From Argopecten irradians (Eukaryota; Mollusca; Bivalvia; Pectinida; Pectinidae): DNA of 64,000 nucleotides. Both the position numbers and the translations under genes were made by a program. Under the pieces are notes generated by a model, which saw only the letters and a list, made by a program, of their open reading frames with translations, was not told where the DNA came from and made no database searches. Below, one piece after another: positions 23,656 to 37,500 of this stretch (its first letter is position 1; each line of letters starts with the position of its first letter). The stretch is taken from the NCBI RefSeq assembly GCF_041381155.1, contig NC_091134.1, positions 64,162,902 to 64,226,901 of the forward strand, in the 5' to 3' direction.

Positions 23656-23888
23656 ATGAATAAAATAGCCAAATACTTTGAACTGACTTCTTGTCATTAG
23701 TGCAGATGATCTTATACATTATTAGAACTGTAAAATTTAATACAAAGAATGGGGCTTTAAAGTATGTCCAAAAATTGAATCAAATGCATTGACCTTTATT
23801 CAAAGTCACGGGGTTCAAATAAGTCACGGGGTTCAAATAAGCTATTTGTAACAACTTCCTGTCAATATTATAGCTAAGAGGACTGGTA

Positions 23889-24707
23889 TTAAAGGGACAT
23901 GAACCTAAAATAAGTTGTTCTGTATGCTCAGATATGGTTTTCAGATGTTTCTTGAATATTTTATTACAATGATTGGTTATCTAAAACGACAGGAAAATGT
24001 GGGGAATACCTACCCCAAAAATGATAAAAATAGACCGTCATATTCTATTTTGGGAACACAAAAACGAAACCTGGTCGAAAGCGAGATTATAATGAACAAC
24101 AAACTTGCTGACACGATAATGAATATTAGTTTTCCACATTTTAAGTTGATCGATTTTCTAATTTACGATCGTTGACATATGAAGTAGAAGCCATATTTGT
24201 TAATATTAGTAATAAAACAATTTGTATTTAGCGTACTTCAATGATAAGTCAGAATTCAAACGAGACTTTTCATATGACGGGGAGGTTCTTGACTTAATTG
24301 CACATATATGTACATCACGCAAGTATTAACTGGAAAGTTGCTTCTGTCTCTTGCATTACAACGATCCATTTATATGTACCTACTTTCCCAATCGCGCACG
24401 TTACTGACTCTTGATATACTCTGTTTTCTATCGAAATTCGTTTGTGTTAGCTTCACCCACGTTTTCGACCCACCATTTTGTTTACGTTCATTTAATTTAT
24501 GCAGTGCATTTGGGAGGTCACTAAAGTTCAACACTACTTTTTTTATCACACTGCAGTCTGCAAAATTCGACCGGGCCGGTTCAAAATACAGAAAGATGGA
24601 ATTTCCATTATAATTATTTGATACATTTTACTTCGTAAGGTATCTGATGCGTCTTAAATATATATTTTACTCAATTTTACAATTTATTTAGGTTCATGTC
24701 TCTTTAA
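23889..24707. mobile_element. TTAA-flanked MITE (piggyBac-like), 0.8 kb
   Basis: TTAA at 23889-23892 and 24704-24707 flank terminal inverted repeats: AAGGGACATGAACCTAAA at the left, and AAGAGACATGAACCTAAA at the right read in reverse, matching for about 25 nt with few differences. A TTAA target duplication fits piggyBac-type elements. Internal open frames (23915-24175 and 24308-24613) show no transposase motif, so it is probably non-autonomous. Confidence 0.8.
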
Positions 24708-25407
24708 GTGAATCCAACTTTGTCCTTATATGTGACCTTGTATGAATTAAAAAAAAAACTAGTACATGTATTTTTATATTCATGACTTTTTATACAGTAT
24801 ATTGACCATTGTCCTTTGGATCTTATACTTAGATGGTAGCATTAATAGATCGAAAATACCAGGTAGCAAGTGACCAATGCGTTCTATTGAACCATTGTAT
24901 TTTCTTTCAATCACAATGAATCTTTGTAATGTATATATAAAAATAACAAAGGTATAGAAACATCCAAGGAGTTTAGCGAAAGACTTAAAAGGGCATGGTT
25001 ATGAAAACAGATGGTAGAAAAGGTCAGTATATATGACTGGTGAAGTATTTCAAGTATAAAACAACCGACGGAAAAGCCTAGTGCAGTATTAGTAAAAGGC
25101 AAACTGTTACTTATAGATATTTTGTCATGGAATTTATTTCAAACATTACGTCTAGAAAATATAAAGCATGACAGTTAACTTAAGAAACCTGATGCAATGT
25201 TTGCCATAATTTGCAGCATTGAACACTTCCTTTGGGATAAGATCATTGGAGAATACCGGTATGTGCATGGACTTTGAGGAAGCTGTTCTATGCTTTATCT
25301 TAATTAACAAAATACCATATAGTTTTGAAATTGTGAAAATTACATGTCTTTTTCATGATTTTGAATAACACCTCCTTCAGTACTTACAGTACTTTGATTT
25401 TCAAATG
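24708..25407. other. Intergenic, no feature seen
   Basis: AT-rich spacer with only short open frames and no recognisable motif. Confidence 0.45.
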
Positions 25408-25626
25408 TCACTATTGGGCCCCGTCCCTCCGGCCCCCGGGGGGTCAGAGCCAAAATTTATACAGGTTCTGTTCCCCTTTCCTCAAGGATGTTTCTGGCCA
25501 AATTTGGTTACAATCCATGCAGAACTCTATGACTAGTAGCGATGTAAACGAAATGTTGACGGACGGACGACGTACGCCGCGCCATGACATAGGCTCACCC
25601 GCCCTTCGGGCTAGGTGAGCTAAAAA
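25408..25626 (-). mobile_element. Short pearl/HINE-like element copy, reverse orientation
   Basis: A single core unit ('gggtcagagccaaaatttat', 'tctggccaaatttggttac') followed by the reversed 'ggacggacgacg' head block and the hairpin end AGCTCACC...GCCC-GAA-GGGC read on the minus strand. Only one core unit remains, compared with six in the 5449-6558 copy. Confidence 0.82.
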
Positions 25627-26861
25627 TCAGTATATAGAAACCAATTACTAGTACTCATGATGTCTATTGCCAGATGTCTGTTATAGGAAATGTAATGGAC
25701 TGAGTTTTAGAATAACCTACACAATATACATTTTCGCTAAATTATCGATAGTAAGTTATGATGCCTCGGGGCAAATGTTAAAAAAGTCGTGAATGGGAAG
25801 TTCAGATGACGAGATACAAAGTTAATTTTAATGTCACTTATAAGAAACCATAAAGGTTGTTGGCAGTTGTGTAACACCCGACTTCTCTACTCACAGAAAT
25901 CCTATATATATGTACTGATGGTACATCTGGTACTCAAATAGTAGTTGAAGATAAAATTTAATGCAACCAACTCTTAAAACAATGTATTAATCAATATTAT
26001 AACTCAACAGCATAATGACAGCCTACTTCGAAGTTGAATGACATCTGAAAAAAAAAACAATATATAAAAGATACAGCTTATCATGTAAATACAACAGCTT
26101 ACAATTATGAATTATACAAATAGCTTTACTTTTCAAGTGATGTTCAATGACATTAATCACTGCTTTTGAAATCTTTCTTAACTTTTACATCAGTAGCTTA
26201 CAAAATTGACACAAGGAGATTAAACACATACATGACATTAGACTAACTGACCAACAAAGAATATCATCCACAATATTTTCAATGGTTGCATTCTCATTTC
26301 CGCTTCAAACATGTGTTACAACGAATTAATCAACAAGAAATGTTATCTTTGAGTAGATAACACAAGTAGATTGTCAAATGTCTTATTCATAGGCCACATA
26401 CAGTAAGTAATTAAAATTATAAGAAACAATTAAAATGCCGGGCCATGAGGTAAACACCTGGCATCTTACACTTACACAGCCTGCGTTAATAATAGACTGA
26501 AAACGAATGATGTATCATCCCTCTCCTCGGTTTGAACTACTACCCTTCATTAAGGAACATAAAAGTGACATGTACTTTAAATATTACACCAGATTCGGGG
26601 CTCCACATTTTAAGGACCTTAACTCACATCAATGTATATCATAATTTACAATTTAAGAATGCTTCAAATACGAGTCATGTGATGGTTGCTATGCATTATT
26701 AAAACACCTACTTGTTGTTTCAAGAGGTAAACATCTAGAAGCTGTCATAGCATTTCTTATAGTGAAAGTAGATACCTGGGTGGCTAGACTTTGTACCCGG
26801 ATATGTTTTCTCAGTGTATAGAGATGCTTTTAGAGTCTATACATCAACACAATAACATACC
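25627..26861. other. Intergenic, no feature seen
   Basis: AT-rich spacer with no coding or structural signal that I can support. Confidence 0.45.
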
Positions 26862-27478
26862 ACGCTGTAAACTACGCATACTTACTGGCATCACCTTACA
26901 CTTATCATACTGTAAAATAACTCATACTTACTGGTATCACCGTACACTTACCACACTGTAAAATAACTCATACTTACTGGTATCACCGTACACTTACCAT
27001 ACTGTAAAATAACTCATACTTACTGGTATCACCGTACACTTACCATACTGTAAAATAACTCATACTTACTGGTATCACCGTGTACTTACCATACTGTAAA
27101 ATAACTCAAACTTACTGGTATCACCGTACACTTACCATACTGTAAAATAACTCATGCTTACTGGTATCACCGTACACTTACCATACTGTAAAATAACTCA
27201 TGCTTACTGGTATCACCGTACACTTACCATACTGTAAAATAACTCATATGCTTACTGGTATCACCGTACACTTACCATACTGTAAAATAACTCATACTTA
27301 CTGGTATCACCGTACACTTTACTGTAAAATAACTCATACTTACTGGTATCACCGTACACTTACCATACTGTAAAATAACTCATACTTACTGGTATCACCG
27401 TACACTTACCATACTGTAAAATAACTCATACTTACTGGTATCACCGTACACTTACCATACTGTAAAATAACTCATGCT
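26862..27478. repeat. 46-bp minisatellite, about 13 units
   Basis: Head-to-tail units containing 'actgtaaaataactcatact' and 'tactggtatcaccgtacact', with a spacing of 46 bp (for example 26911 and 26957). Most copies are nearly identical. One unit lacks the 'taccat' segment (about 27320) and one has a 2-bp insertion (about 27248). The array ends about 1.1 kb upstream of the catalase A start codon. Confidence 0.95.
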
Positions 27479-27884
27479 TCGACTCATAGGATGGATGATT
27501 AAAATGATGCATTGATTGTTTAGTGATTGATAATTAGTTTGACTTAGAGTAAATGCATAGTGAAATTAAGACATGTGCTTCGATTGGAATTAACGTCAAT
27601 TATATCTTCTTTTACTCGCCATTCCATCGGTGTCCCCAAGCAGGAGTTTAACGTGCAACTTTGAAATGAAGTGATAACGTTCGATACAGCATGCATATCA
27701 ATAGGTTGTGGAGATGCTTTTAACCAGCTTCAAGAAATGTTTTAGAATTTTTAAAGAAATAAATGCATTCATTTCTTTTGCTTGGTAGCTACACAATCGT
27801 GAAAAAGGGTAAATCAAACTGTTGAATTGGAGAAAGAGATTTATTTTGCTACACGGTAAAAGTTTGGTAGGAATTTTAGTTATA

Positions 27885-28018
27885 CTATCCTATAGAGCAG
27901 GAAACATGTTATCGGACTTGGTAGAGTTCGGTTAGAGCAGAAAGCGTGTTATTGGACTTGGTAGAGTTCAGTTATACTATCCTTTAGAGCAGGAAGCATG
28001 TTACTGGACTTGGTAAGG
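27885..28018. repeat. Three-copy ~45-58-bp repeat upstream of catalase A
   Basis: Three degenerate copies of a unit containing 'tagagcagga' and 'ggacttggtagagttc' (about 27892, 27930 and 27980). No promoter element is evident inside it. Confidence 0.75.
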
Positions 28019-28559
28019 TGTTCATAGTGCTCATACCCAACTTTGTCTAATTGTTGCTCGAGCTGGAGGGATATCAGAATCAAGTCCATTACCGCAGGTT
28101 TATCTGGTTACTATCTCGTTCCACTTATTTGTCATTTTGTATTTCTCAGAAGATCAGACTTCATCTGAAACTTAGTGTCTGTATGTCTTATCTTCCATAC
28201 TCTTATCTTCCTCACCTTCAATAGAAGAACAAACAATAAATACCGTTTACAGATGGACGAACGTCTTACAGACACGATGACAGCTGTTCAAACGTTGCTT
28301 GATCTGTTAAAATACAAAATGTGCATTCTCATATGTGCTGCCGTATTTGTATAATTCTAGAAGAAAGAAACATTTCTAATCTTAAACTAATACACCAGGA
28401 TCCTGAAATGGATGAATACACTGCGACACTGGTTGGGAGCTAAAAATAGCACGAAACAGAGTCATATAGCAATGAATAGTAATAAACTTTTTATCATTTA
28501 CTTTAGCGGCTGCGACACTGGACGGGCGTAATTCAGGGCCTGACAGAAGCAAAGTAAAG

Positions 28560-31500
28560 ATGGCGAACCGAGACAGAGCTACGGAACAACTGAATGATTT
28601 CAGGAAATCAAAACCGGTATGTGTATAAATCATCAGTAAAATAGACTGTTTTGTTCAAAGCAACATTTGAACGTTATAATAGATAGAAATGTCAGGTAAC
28701 TAATGATATAATAGCGGAGTAGAATTACTGAATGTTAACAAACTTATTATTAGCTACCAACTTCATCATTATTTTCTTACTGTTAGCAAGTTTATCATGT
28801 GATGAAGTAAGACACCAGACTTTTTTATTCTGGTAGATGGCCTGGTGTAACACACGTACGAGTTTCTTTAGACTCCCTGATACTAGCATTGGATATTATA
28901 GATGAATGTCTATCATATATCGGAGCCAGTGAAAGTTGGACTGCTAAATTCAATATATTTTTGTTGTTTTTTTTATTCACTGTAAATTAAGAGATGATCC
29001 AAACTAAAGTATGCAAAATAGATAAAACTTTTTTTTTATTTTGCAGAAACCTGATGTTCTGACCACAGGAACAGGTGCCCCTATTGGGACCAAAACAGCC
29101 ACACTAACCGCAGGGCCGAGGGGGCCAGTCCTTATCCAGGATTTCACCTTCACCGACGAAATGGCTCATTTCAATAGGGAGCGTATCCCAGAACGAGTCG
29201 TCCACGCTAAGGGAGCAGGTCTGTGACCTTTCACGACCCCTGATTCATTTTAGAACGCAATTTGAAATATAAGATTTTTATCAACAAAATTTTTAGGTAA
29301 CATTTATATGCTTTAGATACGCTATGAAGTATTTAATTTCTGTTGGGGTTTTTTCAATGACATTGCTTGTCCTTGACGAAAAGCAGAGCAAAAAACATCA
29401 AAAGGTTACAAGGATGTTTTTTTGCTACATGTTTTACACATTAATGTCGCTTCCCAATAACCAATATTTTTTTTTCGTCATTTGAGCTTATAGCAGGATG
29501 TTAAATTCGTAAAGTGCTTTCTTTTTTACACTCGAGTGATTATGTTTATTCGATGAATCCTGACGACATCATGGTTATACACGCAGTGAAATAACTTTAG
29601 GTAAAGTAACAAGGGTAAATTGCTTTGCTTTGTATCGCCTGTTCACCTGTACAGAGAGTAAGCGGGCCTCTAACACATGTTTCCCGAATCATCCTTCAAA
29701 ATACATAACACAGATATATCTGAACAGCGACAAGCCGGTGTGTAATAGTGACGTAAGTGAGATTAAAGTTTGATGGTATTTAATTACACACGCTTTTTAG
29801 CTTTCATTAATATATATGATAACTCGACGATAGTTTGGTATATTGTGTGATTTGATAGATCCTTGGAATATATCAACTTACTTCGTCAGGCTAGAACTTC
29901 AAGCATGCGCAAGTCCGTAGAAATTAAATATATTTTAAATAAGCCGCAAAATTTCATTTACGTTTTGTCAACGTTGCGAAAATTAATTAATAAATATAAT
30001 TGATTTCTAAATACATAATATTTGAAGGATATTTGAGTTTTGGCTCTATCACTAAAATCGTCACATTTGTCACATAAGAATGTTTTTTCAGTACATTCTA
30101 GGAGATAAGATCTCTTAATGACTATTACTCCTCAGTGCAAAGTATCTCGTGCATATCGAGATGCATAAGTCACTTTGGATACGCTCCATTTACGAAAACG
30201 AAAGATTGTTTACTTTACAAATGATAACCATGTCATTATGCCCGAAAATTATGAAGAATTTCTGCGTCCCTAGTGTAAAAATTAATTAAATGCTGTCAAA
30301 CAAAAGAATTAAAGCAAATATAAAGGACATTTACCGTAAGAAGCGTTAAGGAGAATATGAAATATAGGTCTCGCATTGTTCATAACTCAAAAATTTATTA
30401 CATACTATCAATATACTTAACAGATCGACATGTTACATGTACACGTTATAAAATGTAAGTTATTCAAGGTAACATTATTCAAATAAAATCGGAGTAAGAT
30501 TTAGAGTTTTACGAAGTTGTCAAATTAAGTTCGCTCATTCATATTCGATGTTTGTCTTGGAGATATTTTACTCCGAAAATCTATCTTTTATGGTTTTGTG
30601 GTTGGTTAGACTACGAGTCCTATCAGAAGTTATTTCAGGTGTGAGCTCGTATTTATAAAGCATCTAAGATATAAAGACCTTTTGTTAAGTGAAAATTAGA
30701 TCATTGCTATTTCGCAGCCTTCGGGGCTGTATCTTAATTACTATAAATATTTGTCAGCGTGTTAACATCCCGCCCTGAAATTGGATTCAATTGTACATTG
30801 GAAAAACACATGCCTCAGTAAACTTTATCTATAGATATGTTAGATAGGTAAAATTACATATTCATTAACTAAAAGTCATTTGTGTCTATAAGGAAAAGTT
30901 GGTAAGAATGAAACATTACGTTCACATAAATAAAAGAATAAAGCAATACATGTATCTTTTCATGGTGATCATCAACTGCTAAAATGTTGTTTTGGTCAAT
31001 GGCGGTAATCAACACTAGTTAACATTTAACGATTTTGATGATTTGAAAATCATTAAATATTGGCATTTTTTCTAGTTTTTGCTACGAATAACTCCTGAAT
31101 ATGATTTCATGCTTCAATGACCAAGCGTTTGATTCCTATATAGTACTGATTAAATTAGGTTCTAGGTTAATTCCTTAAAATTATTTGAGTAACTCTGATG
31201 ATGACATCTTCTAGATGACTGATTGACTCACAAAGAGGTGTTCACTGCTAATATGCAACTTAACAAATCTAGATGCCTGACAAATCATGTTATGCGATGG
31301 AAATTGTATGCTTAATTAGAAATCACTGTACTGTTGTATCTAGCTTGACTGAGGGACCAAGCGTTAAATACGGATCAGAGCAACTGGTGGGTGTGTTGAT
31401 GGTCTGGCACGTATTAAATTTCAGCAGTATATATAGTGATCATCATTTACTTATGAAGCAATGCTCATCCAATAGTGGGTTTAAACATACTGCATGATAT

Positions 31501-34500
31501 ATTGGAATATGATATGATATTTCATAAAGGGAAAAATTGTATATAAGGACTACTGGCATCATTTGTTGGTTCTTCGGTATATAATCATCATTACAACCTC
31601 AAAAATAATAACTTGACTTGCCATAAAACATAAGCATCAGAAGGAAAAATTATGAACAAATTTTCCTTGTAGCGTATATACTTAGTATGTAAATTAACAG
31701 TGCTGGGTGATAACTTGGCTTGACATTTGTATGTTTTTTAATATATCGATATCGAAAGTAACGTAAATGGATCTAGAATCTGAAAACGCTGAGTTAGAAG
31801 ATCGTTGTACCAACAGTAAACAAGTACAGACTGATACGGTACCACAAAAAGTATCTTTATCTGTAAGCTATGCATAGTCAGACACAGGCATTGCCTACAG
31901 TATAATTTTCAATTCGGACCATTTAGTACATAATCAGATAGTAGGTCAAGTTGTTTTCAACGCTTGTTCCACGAAGTCAGACGTCAAAAAGAACATCCTA
32001 ACAAGTGACTAATGTTTATCATGTTTATCAAATTCGAGTTCATTTTCAAATGACACGAGCCTTCGCAAGTGTCTTTACAAAATTTGAAAATTAACTCACG
32101 AAAGTTTAGATCAACATGATAAATAACAGTCACGTGTTGGGGAACTTGTTATCCCCATAACCCTTCTATCTTTATACCGTGATGATCAGTTGTTTCAGGA
32201 AAACTAGCCACTGTAAACATAACACCCCAATACAGAGATAACATTCTGGTGATTATACTTGAAATAAACATCTACCTGTTATATATACAATTAAAAATAT
32301 ACTATGAAAGTTGAAGTTGAAAGCCGAAGTTGAAAGCCAATCGGAAGCCGCTTAGGTATTTATACATTGAAAAGTGTGTAACAGGAATGATAATCAACTG
32401 CTACGTAGTTAATCACATGCTTTTCCATCGTGAAACATGCATAGAGTTATATCTTTTTATTATCAGTGGTTGTATCTATCAACAATTTTTTAACAAATTG
32501 CCGATTTTTAAAATTCACACAAAACCAACACAATTCCGACTGACCTCATTTTTAAAATTCACACAAAGCCTACACCATCCCGAATGCCCTCATTTTTAAA
32601 ATTCACACAAAGCCTACACCATCCCGACTGCCCTCATTTTTTAAAATTCACACAAATCCTACACCATCCCGACTGCCCTCATTTTTAAATTCACACAAAA
32701 CCTACACCATCCCGGCTGCCCTCATTTTTAAATTCACACAAAACCTGCACCATCCCGACTGCCCTCATTTTTTTAAATTCACACAATTTAACACCATCCC
32801 GGCTGCCCTCATTTTTTTTTATTAAATTCACACAAAACCTACAACCATCTCGACAGCCCTCATTTTTTTTAATACACACAAAACCTACACCATCCCGACT
32901 GCCCTCATTTTTTTTAATTCACACAAAACCTACACCATCCCGACTGCCCTCATTTTTTTAATTCACACAAAACCTACAGCATCCCGACTGCCCTCATTTT
33001 TTTAATTCACAAAAAAACTACACTATTGCCCTCAATTTGAAATTCACACAAAACCTACACCATCTCGACAGCCCTCATTTTTTTTAAATACACACAAAAC
33101 CTACACCATCCCGACTGCCCTCATTTTTTTAAATTCACACAAAACCTACACTATCCCGGCTGCCCTCATTTTTTTTATTAAATTCGCACAAAACCTTCAC
33201 CATCCCGACTGCCCTAATTTTTTTAATTCACATAAAACCTACACCATCCCGACTGCCCTCATTTTTTTAATTCACACAAAACCTACACTATTGCCCTCAA
33301 TTTGAAATTCACACAAACCGGAACCATCCCGACAGCCCTCATTTTTTTAAACCGCACAAAGCCTACACCATCCCGACTGCCCTCATTTTTAAAATTCACA
33401 CAAAGCCTACACCATCCCGACTGCCCTCATTTTTTAAAATTCACACAAATCCTACACCATCCCGGCTGCCCTCATTTTTAAATTCACTCAAAACCTGCAC
33501 CATCCCGACTGCCCTCATTTTTTTAAATTCACACAATTTAACACCATCCCGGCTGCCCTCATTTTTTTAATAAATTCACACAAAACCTACACCATCTTGA
33601 CAGCCCTCATTTTTTTACATACACACAAAACCTACACCATCCCGACTGCTCTCATTTTTTTTAATTCACACAAAACCTACACCATCCCGACTGCCCTCAT
33701 TTTTTTAATTCACACAAAACCTACACCATCCCGACTGCCCTCATTTTTTTAATTCACAAAAAACCTACACTATTGCCCTCAATTTGAAATTCACACAATT
33801 TAACACCATCCCGGCTGCCCTCATTTTTTTTATTAAATTCACACAAAACCTACACCATCTCGACAGCCCTCATTTTTTTTAAATACACACAAAACCTACA
33901 CCATCCCGACTGCCCTCATTTTTTTTAATTCACACAAAACCTACACCATCCCGACAGCCCTCATTTTTTAAATCGCACAAAACCTACACCATCCCGACTG
34001 CCCTCATTTTTTTTAAATTCACACAAAACCTACACTATCCCGGCTGCCCTCATTTTTTTTATTAAATTCGCACAAAACCTTCACCATCCCGACTGCCCTC
34101 ATTTTTTTAATTCACACAAAACCTACACCATCCCGACTGCCCTCATTTTTTTTAATTCACAAAAAACCTACACTATTGCCCTCATTTTTTTAAATTCACA
34201 CATACCGGAACCATCCCGGCAGCCCTCATTTTTTTAAATTCACACAAAACCTACTCCATCCCGACAGCCCTCATTTTTTTAAATCGCACAAAACCTACAC
34301 CATCCCGACTGCTTCATTTTTTTTAAATTCACACAAAACCTACACTATCGCCCTCAATTTGAAATTCACACAAACCTGCACCATCCCGACAGCCCTCATT
34401 TTTTTAAATCACACAAACCTTCACCATCGCCCTCATTCTTTACTCCCGTACTATATTGTCACATATGTTTAACCTAATACATCATTTGTTTAGTGTCCTA

Positions 34501-37500
34501 CTTTGATACATACTACTCGTACTGGTGTTTTAGATTTATGTATACTCAGGGTTTATCCATATGCTATTTATGATACCATTTATGACTCTAACTAAGGATG
34601 AAAGGTAAACATGTCATATTACACATGCATAGTATAAAATTGTATCGCAATAGTATTGGTTCAGTCAACAGCCGTTACCTGGGTAATAGGAGTCCGTGAT
34701 ATCTGTATTACATACTACTTAGCTCTTGTCCAAATTATCTGTTAACACGACTTGTGACGTAACCAATAACGTCGTTTTTTAAGTCTTTGCACGAGGCAAA
34801 TATGTGTCTGGGATGGAGCACGGCATAGCAAAATTTTGTTTTGTCATACCCATCCATAAATACATCCTCAATACTCCACGGGTTACTATCACTGACGTTA
34901 TATCCACCCCTGGACTGTCTCATAGTTAAAGTGGAGGCAACAGAAGATACAAGTTATTTAATTCTTTGATGTACATCAGATGAATTGTATAAAGGTACAC
35001 AGTGGTTGACTGTGTTGCTAATATTCAAAGGAAGTATCTGCAGGTCTTTGATTGGCGATCGAGTAAGCAATGAATAAATATTGTAGAACGCCATACTACA
35101 AATTTAGTAAAATGTATATGAAAAAGTTATCGTCACACGTTTTCAATTTTGAAGGTCTTGTCCCCTGTTTGAACTACTGATACTTTCACAAGCCTAAAAA
35201 TCACAGACCTTTGGTACAGTTAAGCAGAATGAACTTGATCAAAAATACATATGTATTATGGATAATCCTAGGGATTACTGTTGAATCGTGAATAAGTATG
35301 TAGCTTGTAAAACAATAATTAAACTGTAATAAGTTTAAGAGACTGAATGCTACAGCAATAAGATGGAATCCTTGTAGAAGTATCCATATAAAAGTTCTAG
35401 GAGACGTCAGCCTGAATGTGCTTTCATCTAAGCACCTTTATTGTTATATTATATGTACATTATACAATGTACACCATTCCTAGACATACTAATCAGTATA
35501 TCAATTATTAACAGTTACACTCTGTTTTCTATAGGTGCGTTTGGATATTTTGAGGTCACTCATGACATTACAAAGTACTGCAAGGCCAAGCTTTTTGAGT
35601 CCGTAGGCAAGAGGACGCCATTAGCTGTTCGATTCTCTACAGTGGGTATGTATCATCATTGAAACAATAGGCTAGTGTATAGCGAATATAATATGAAACT
35701 TTTAAAACAAGATATCTTATTAGTAGTATTTAAAATAAATTGGTAAACAGAAAAATTGAATATAAATGTACTTGATACTATTGTAATACATTTTATCCTT
35801 TGTGTGGTTCAAAACTCTTCATCAAAACCATTCGGATCATTATTGTATATCGGTACTGCTCTCAGAACTTTCTAACATTATCTTTACGACATACGATGCA
35901 ATTATATTTTCAACATGGTTAGCTTACTTGACAAAAGTAAGCAAAATACTTATTTGAATAGCGATACTATCCACTGTCAAATCTTCCTGTTTTTCATTTG
36001 TTATCTTTATATACTTTATAACAAGATTGTCTGCCATACATTATAGTAACTATAATGTTCCCCAGCTATTTTGTTATATAAGTCTCGCGTCATTCACGAT
36101 TTATCGAAGAAATATATTTGCAAACATATTAGAGAAATTTATTTTGATGTTAATCTACCAGCGCTAAATTGTTTTCATATTGTTACCTTGATAATGGATA
36201 AACTTCCGTTGCATTGTCAACACTATACATGTTGTGATAGGTGGCCTTTCATACGGTCGTCTTTATGGTGATTGCAGGGCGTATGTTTATAAATTAATAC
36301 AGTATGTCTGCTTGGAATTAGTGTACAAAAACAATGTTTGGAGTCAAAATATCATGACTGTTATCTCCAGTACCGACAAAAATTAACCAGATTCCACACT
36401 CATTTTGCAGGTTGAACATTTTTATTACATTTTTCGGAGTATAATATAAAGTTTAATGGTGAAAATATATGAGATATGTTTCACCAGAGTAAAAATATCA
36501 CTTTTTACATTTTCACTTACTATTGACCAATCAGAATACAGCATTTGCAGTGAAAATATCGTTCGTTTTAATATCAAACCAGAATATAATATTCCGTGCG
36601 TCTGTCCTACTAACTTTTAATTTCTAATTGTTTGAGCTTAATTGTGTTGCATAAGATCATCAATGTTATTTTTCCTAGAAGTGTTCCGCATGTGTTAAGC
36701 AGCAATATTAGCAAGCCGGAAAATTGCGTCTGATTGAAATACATGTAGACTACTGGTATTAGGTTAGACCTAGAATAGAGACGTAACATGAAATAAATAG
36801 AATATTAAATATCAAAGTTTCCATCCACTTGATGAAATATAAATTATTCATCAAGAAATAAGGAATATCTTCAATTTCTTTGGCAACGGTCATAGAGTCA
36901 TTGGTTAGTATCATGATAGAAGGAAATTGGTATTTAACTTGTGTCTGTTGCTTCTATGTGGATATGTTCGAGTGTGAAGGAAAAAAATTATTTGAAATGA
37001 TGTGACTTACTTGTTATTAGGAGGAGAGAGTGGGTCTGCTGACACTGCACGTGACCCCCGGGGATTTGCTGTCAAGTTTTACACAGAGGAAGGCAACTGG
37101 GATCTGGTCGGCAATAACACGCCCATCTTCTTCATCCGTGACCCCATATTTGTATGTATTTCACCCAAGTTACCATATAACCGTGTGTTTAAATCTGCTG
37201 GTCCGTCGCTGGGTCGTCTTATGTGGGCTCGTCTCTTGACTTCGGTTAACAAGAAGTAGATCAATGCTATGCATGGGTTTACCTAGAGCAAAGGGAAAAT
37301 AACCAGATTCTTATTTACTATCATCATTTTATCGTTAGTTTAATACATGATGATCAATAGAACCAATCAATGATAAGAGAGATATTTGATGTATTCTTCC
37401 ATTTCTATTGTCTTTTGCAAACTACTGTCCTATTACTAGTAACAACACTCAGAAAAGTTCACTTTGCTTATAATTCCGTGATTTCAATTAACAAAAATAT

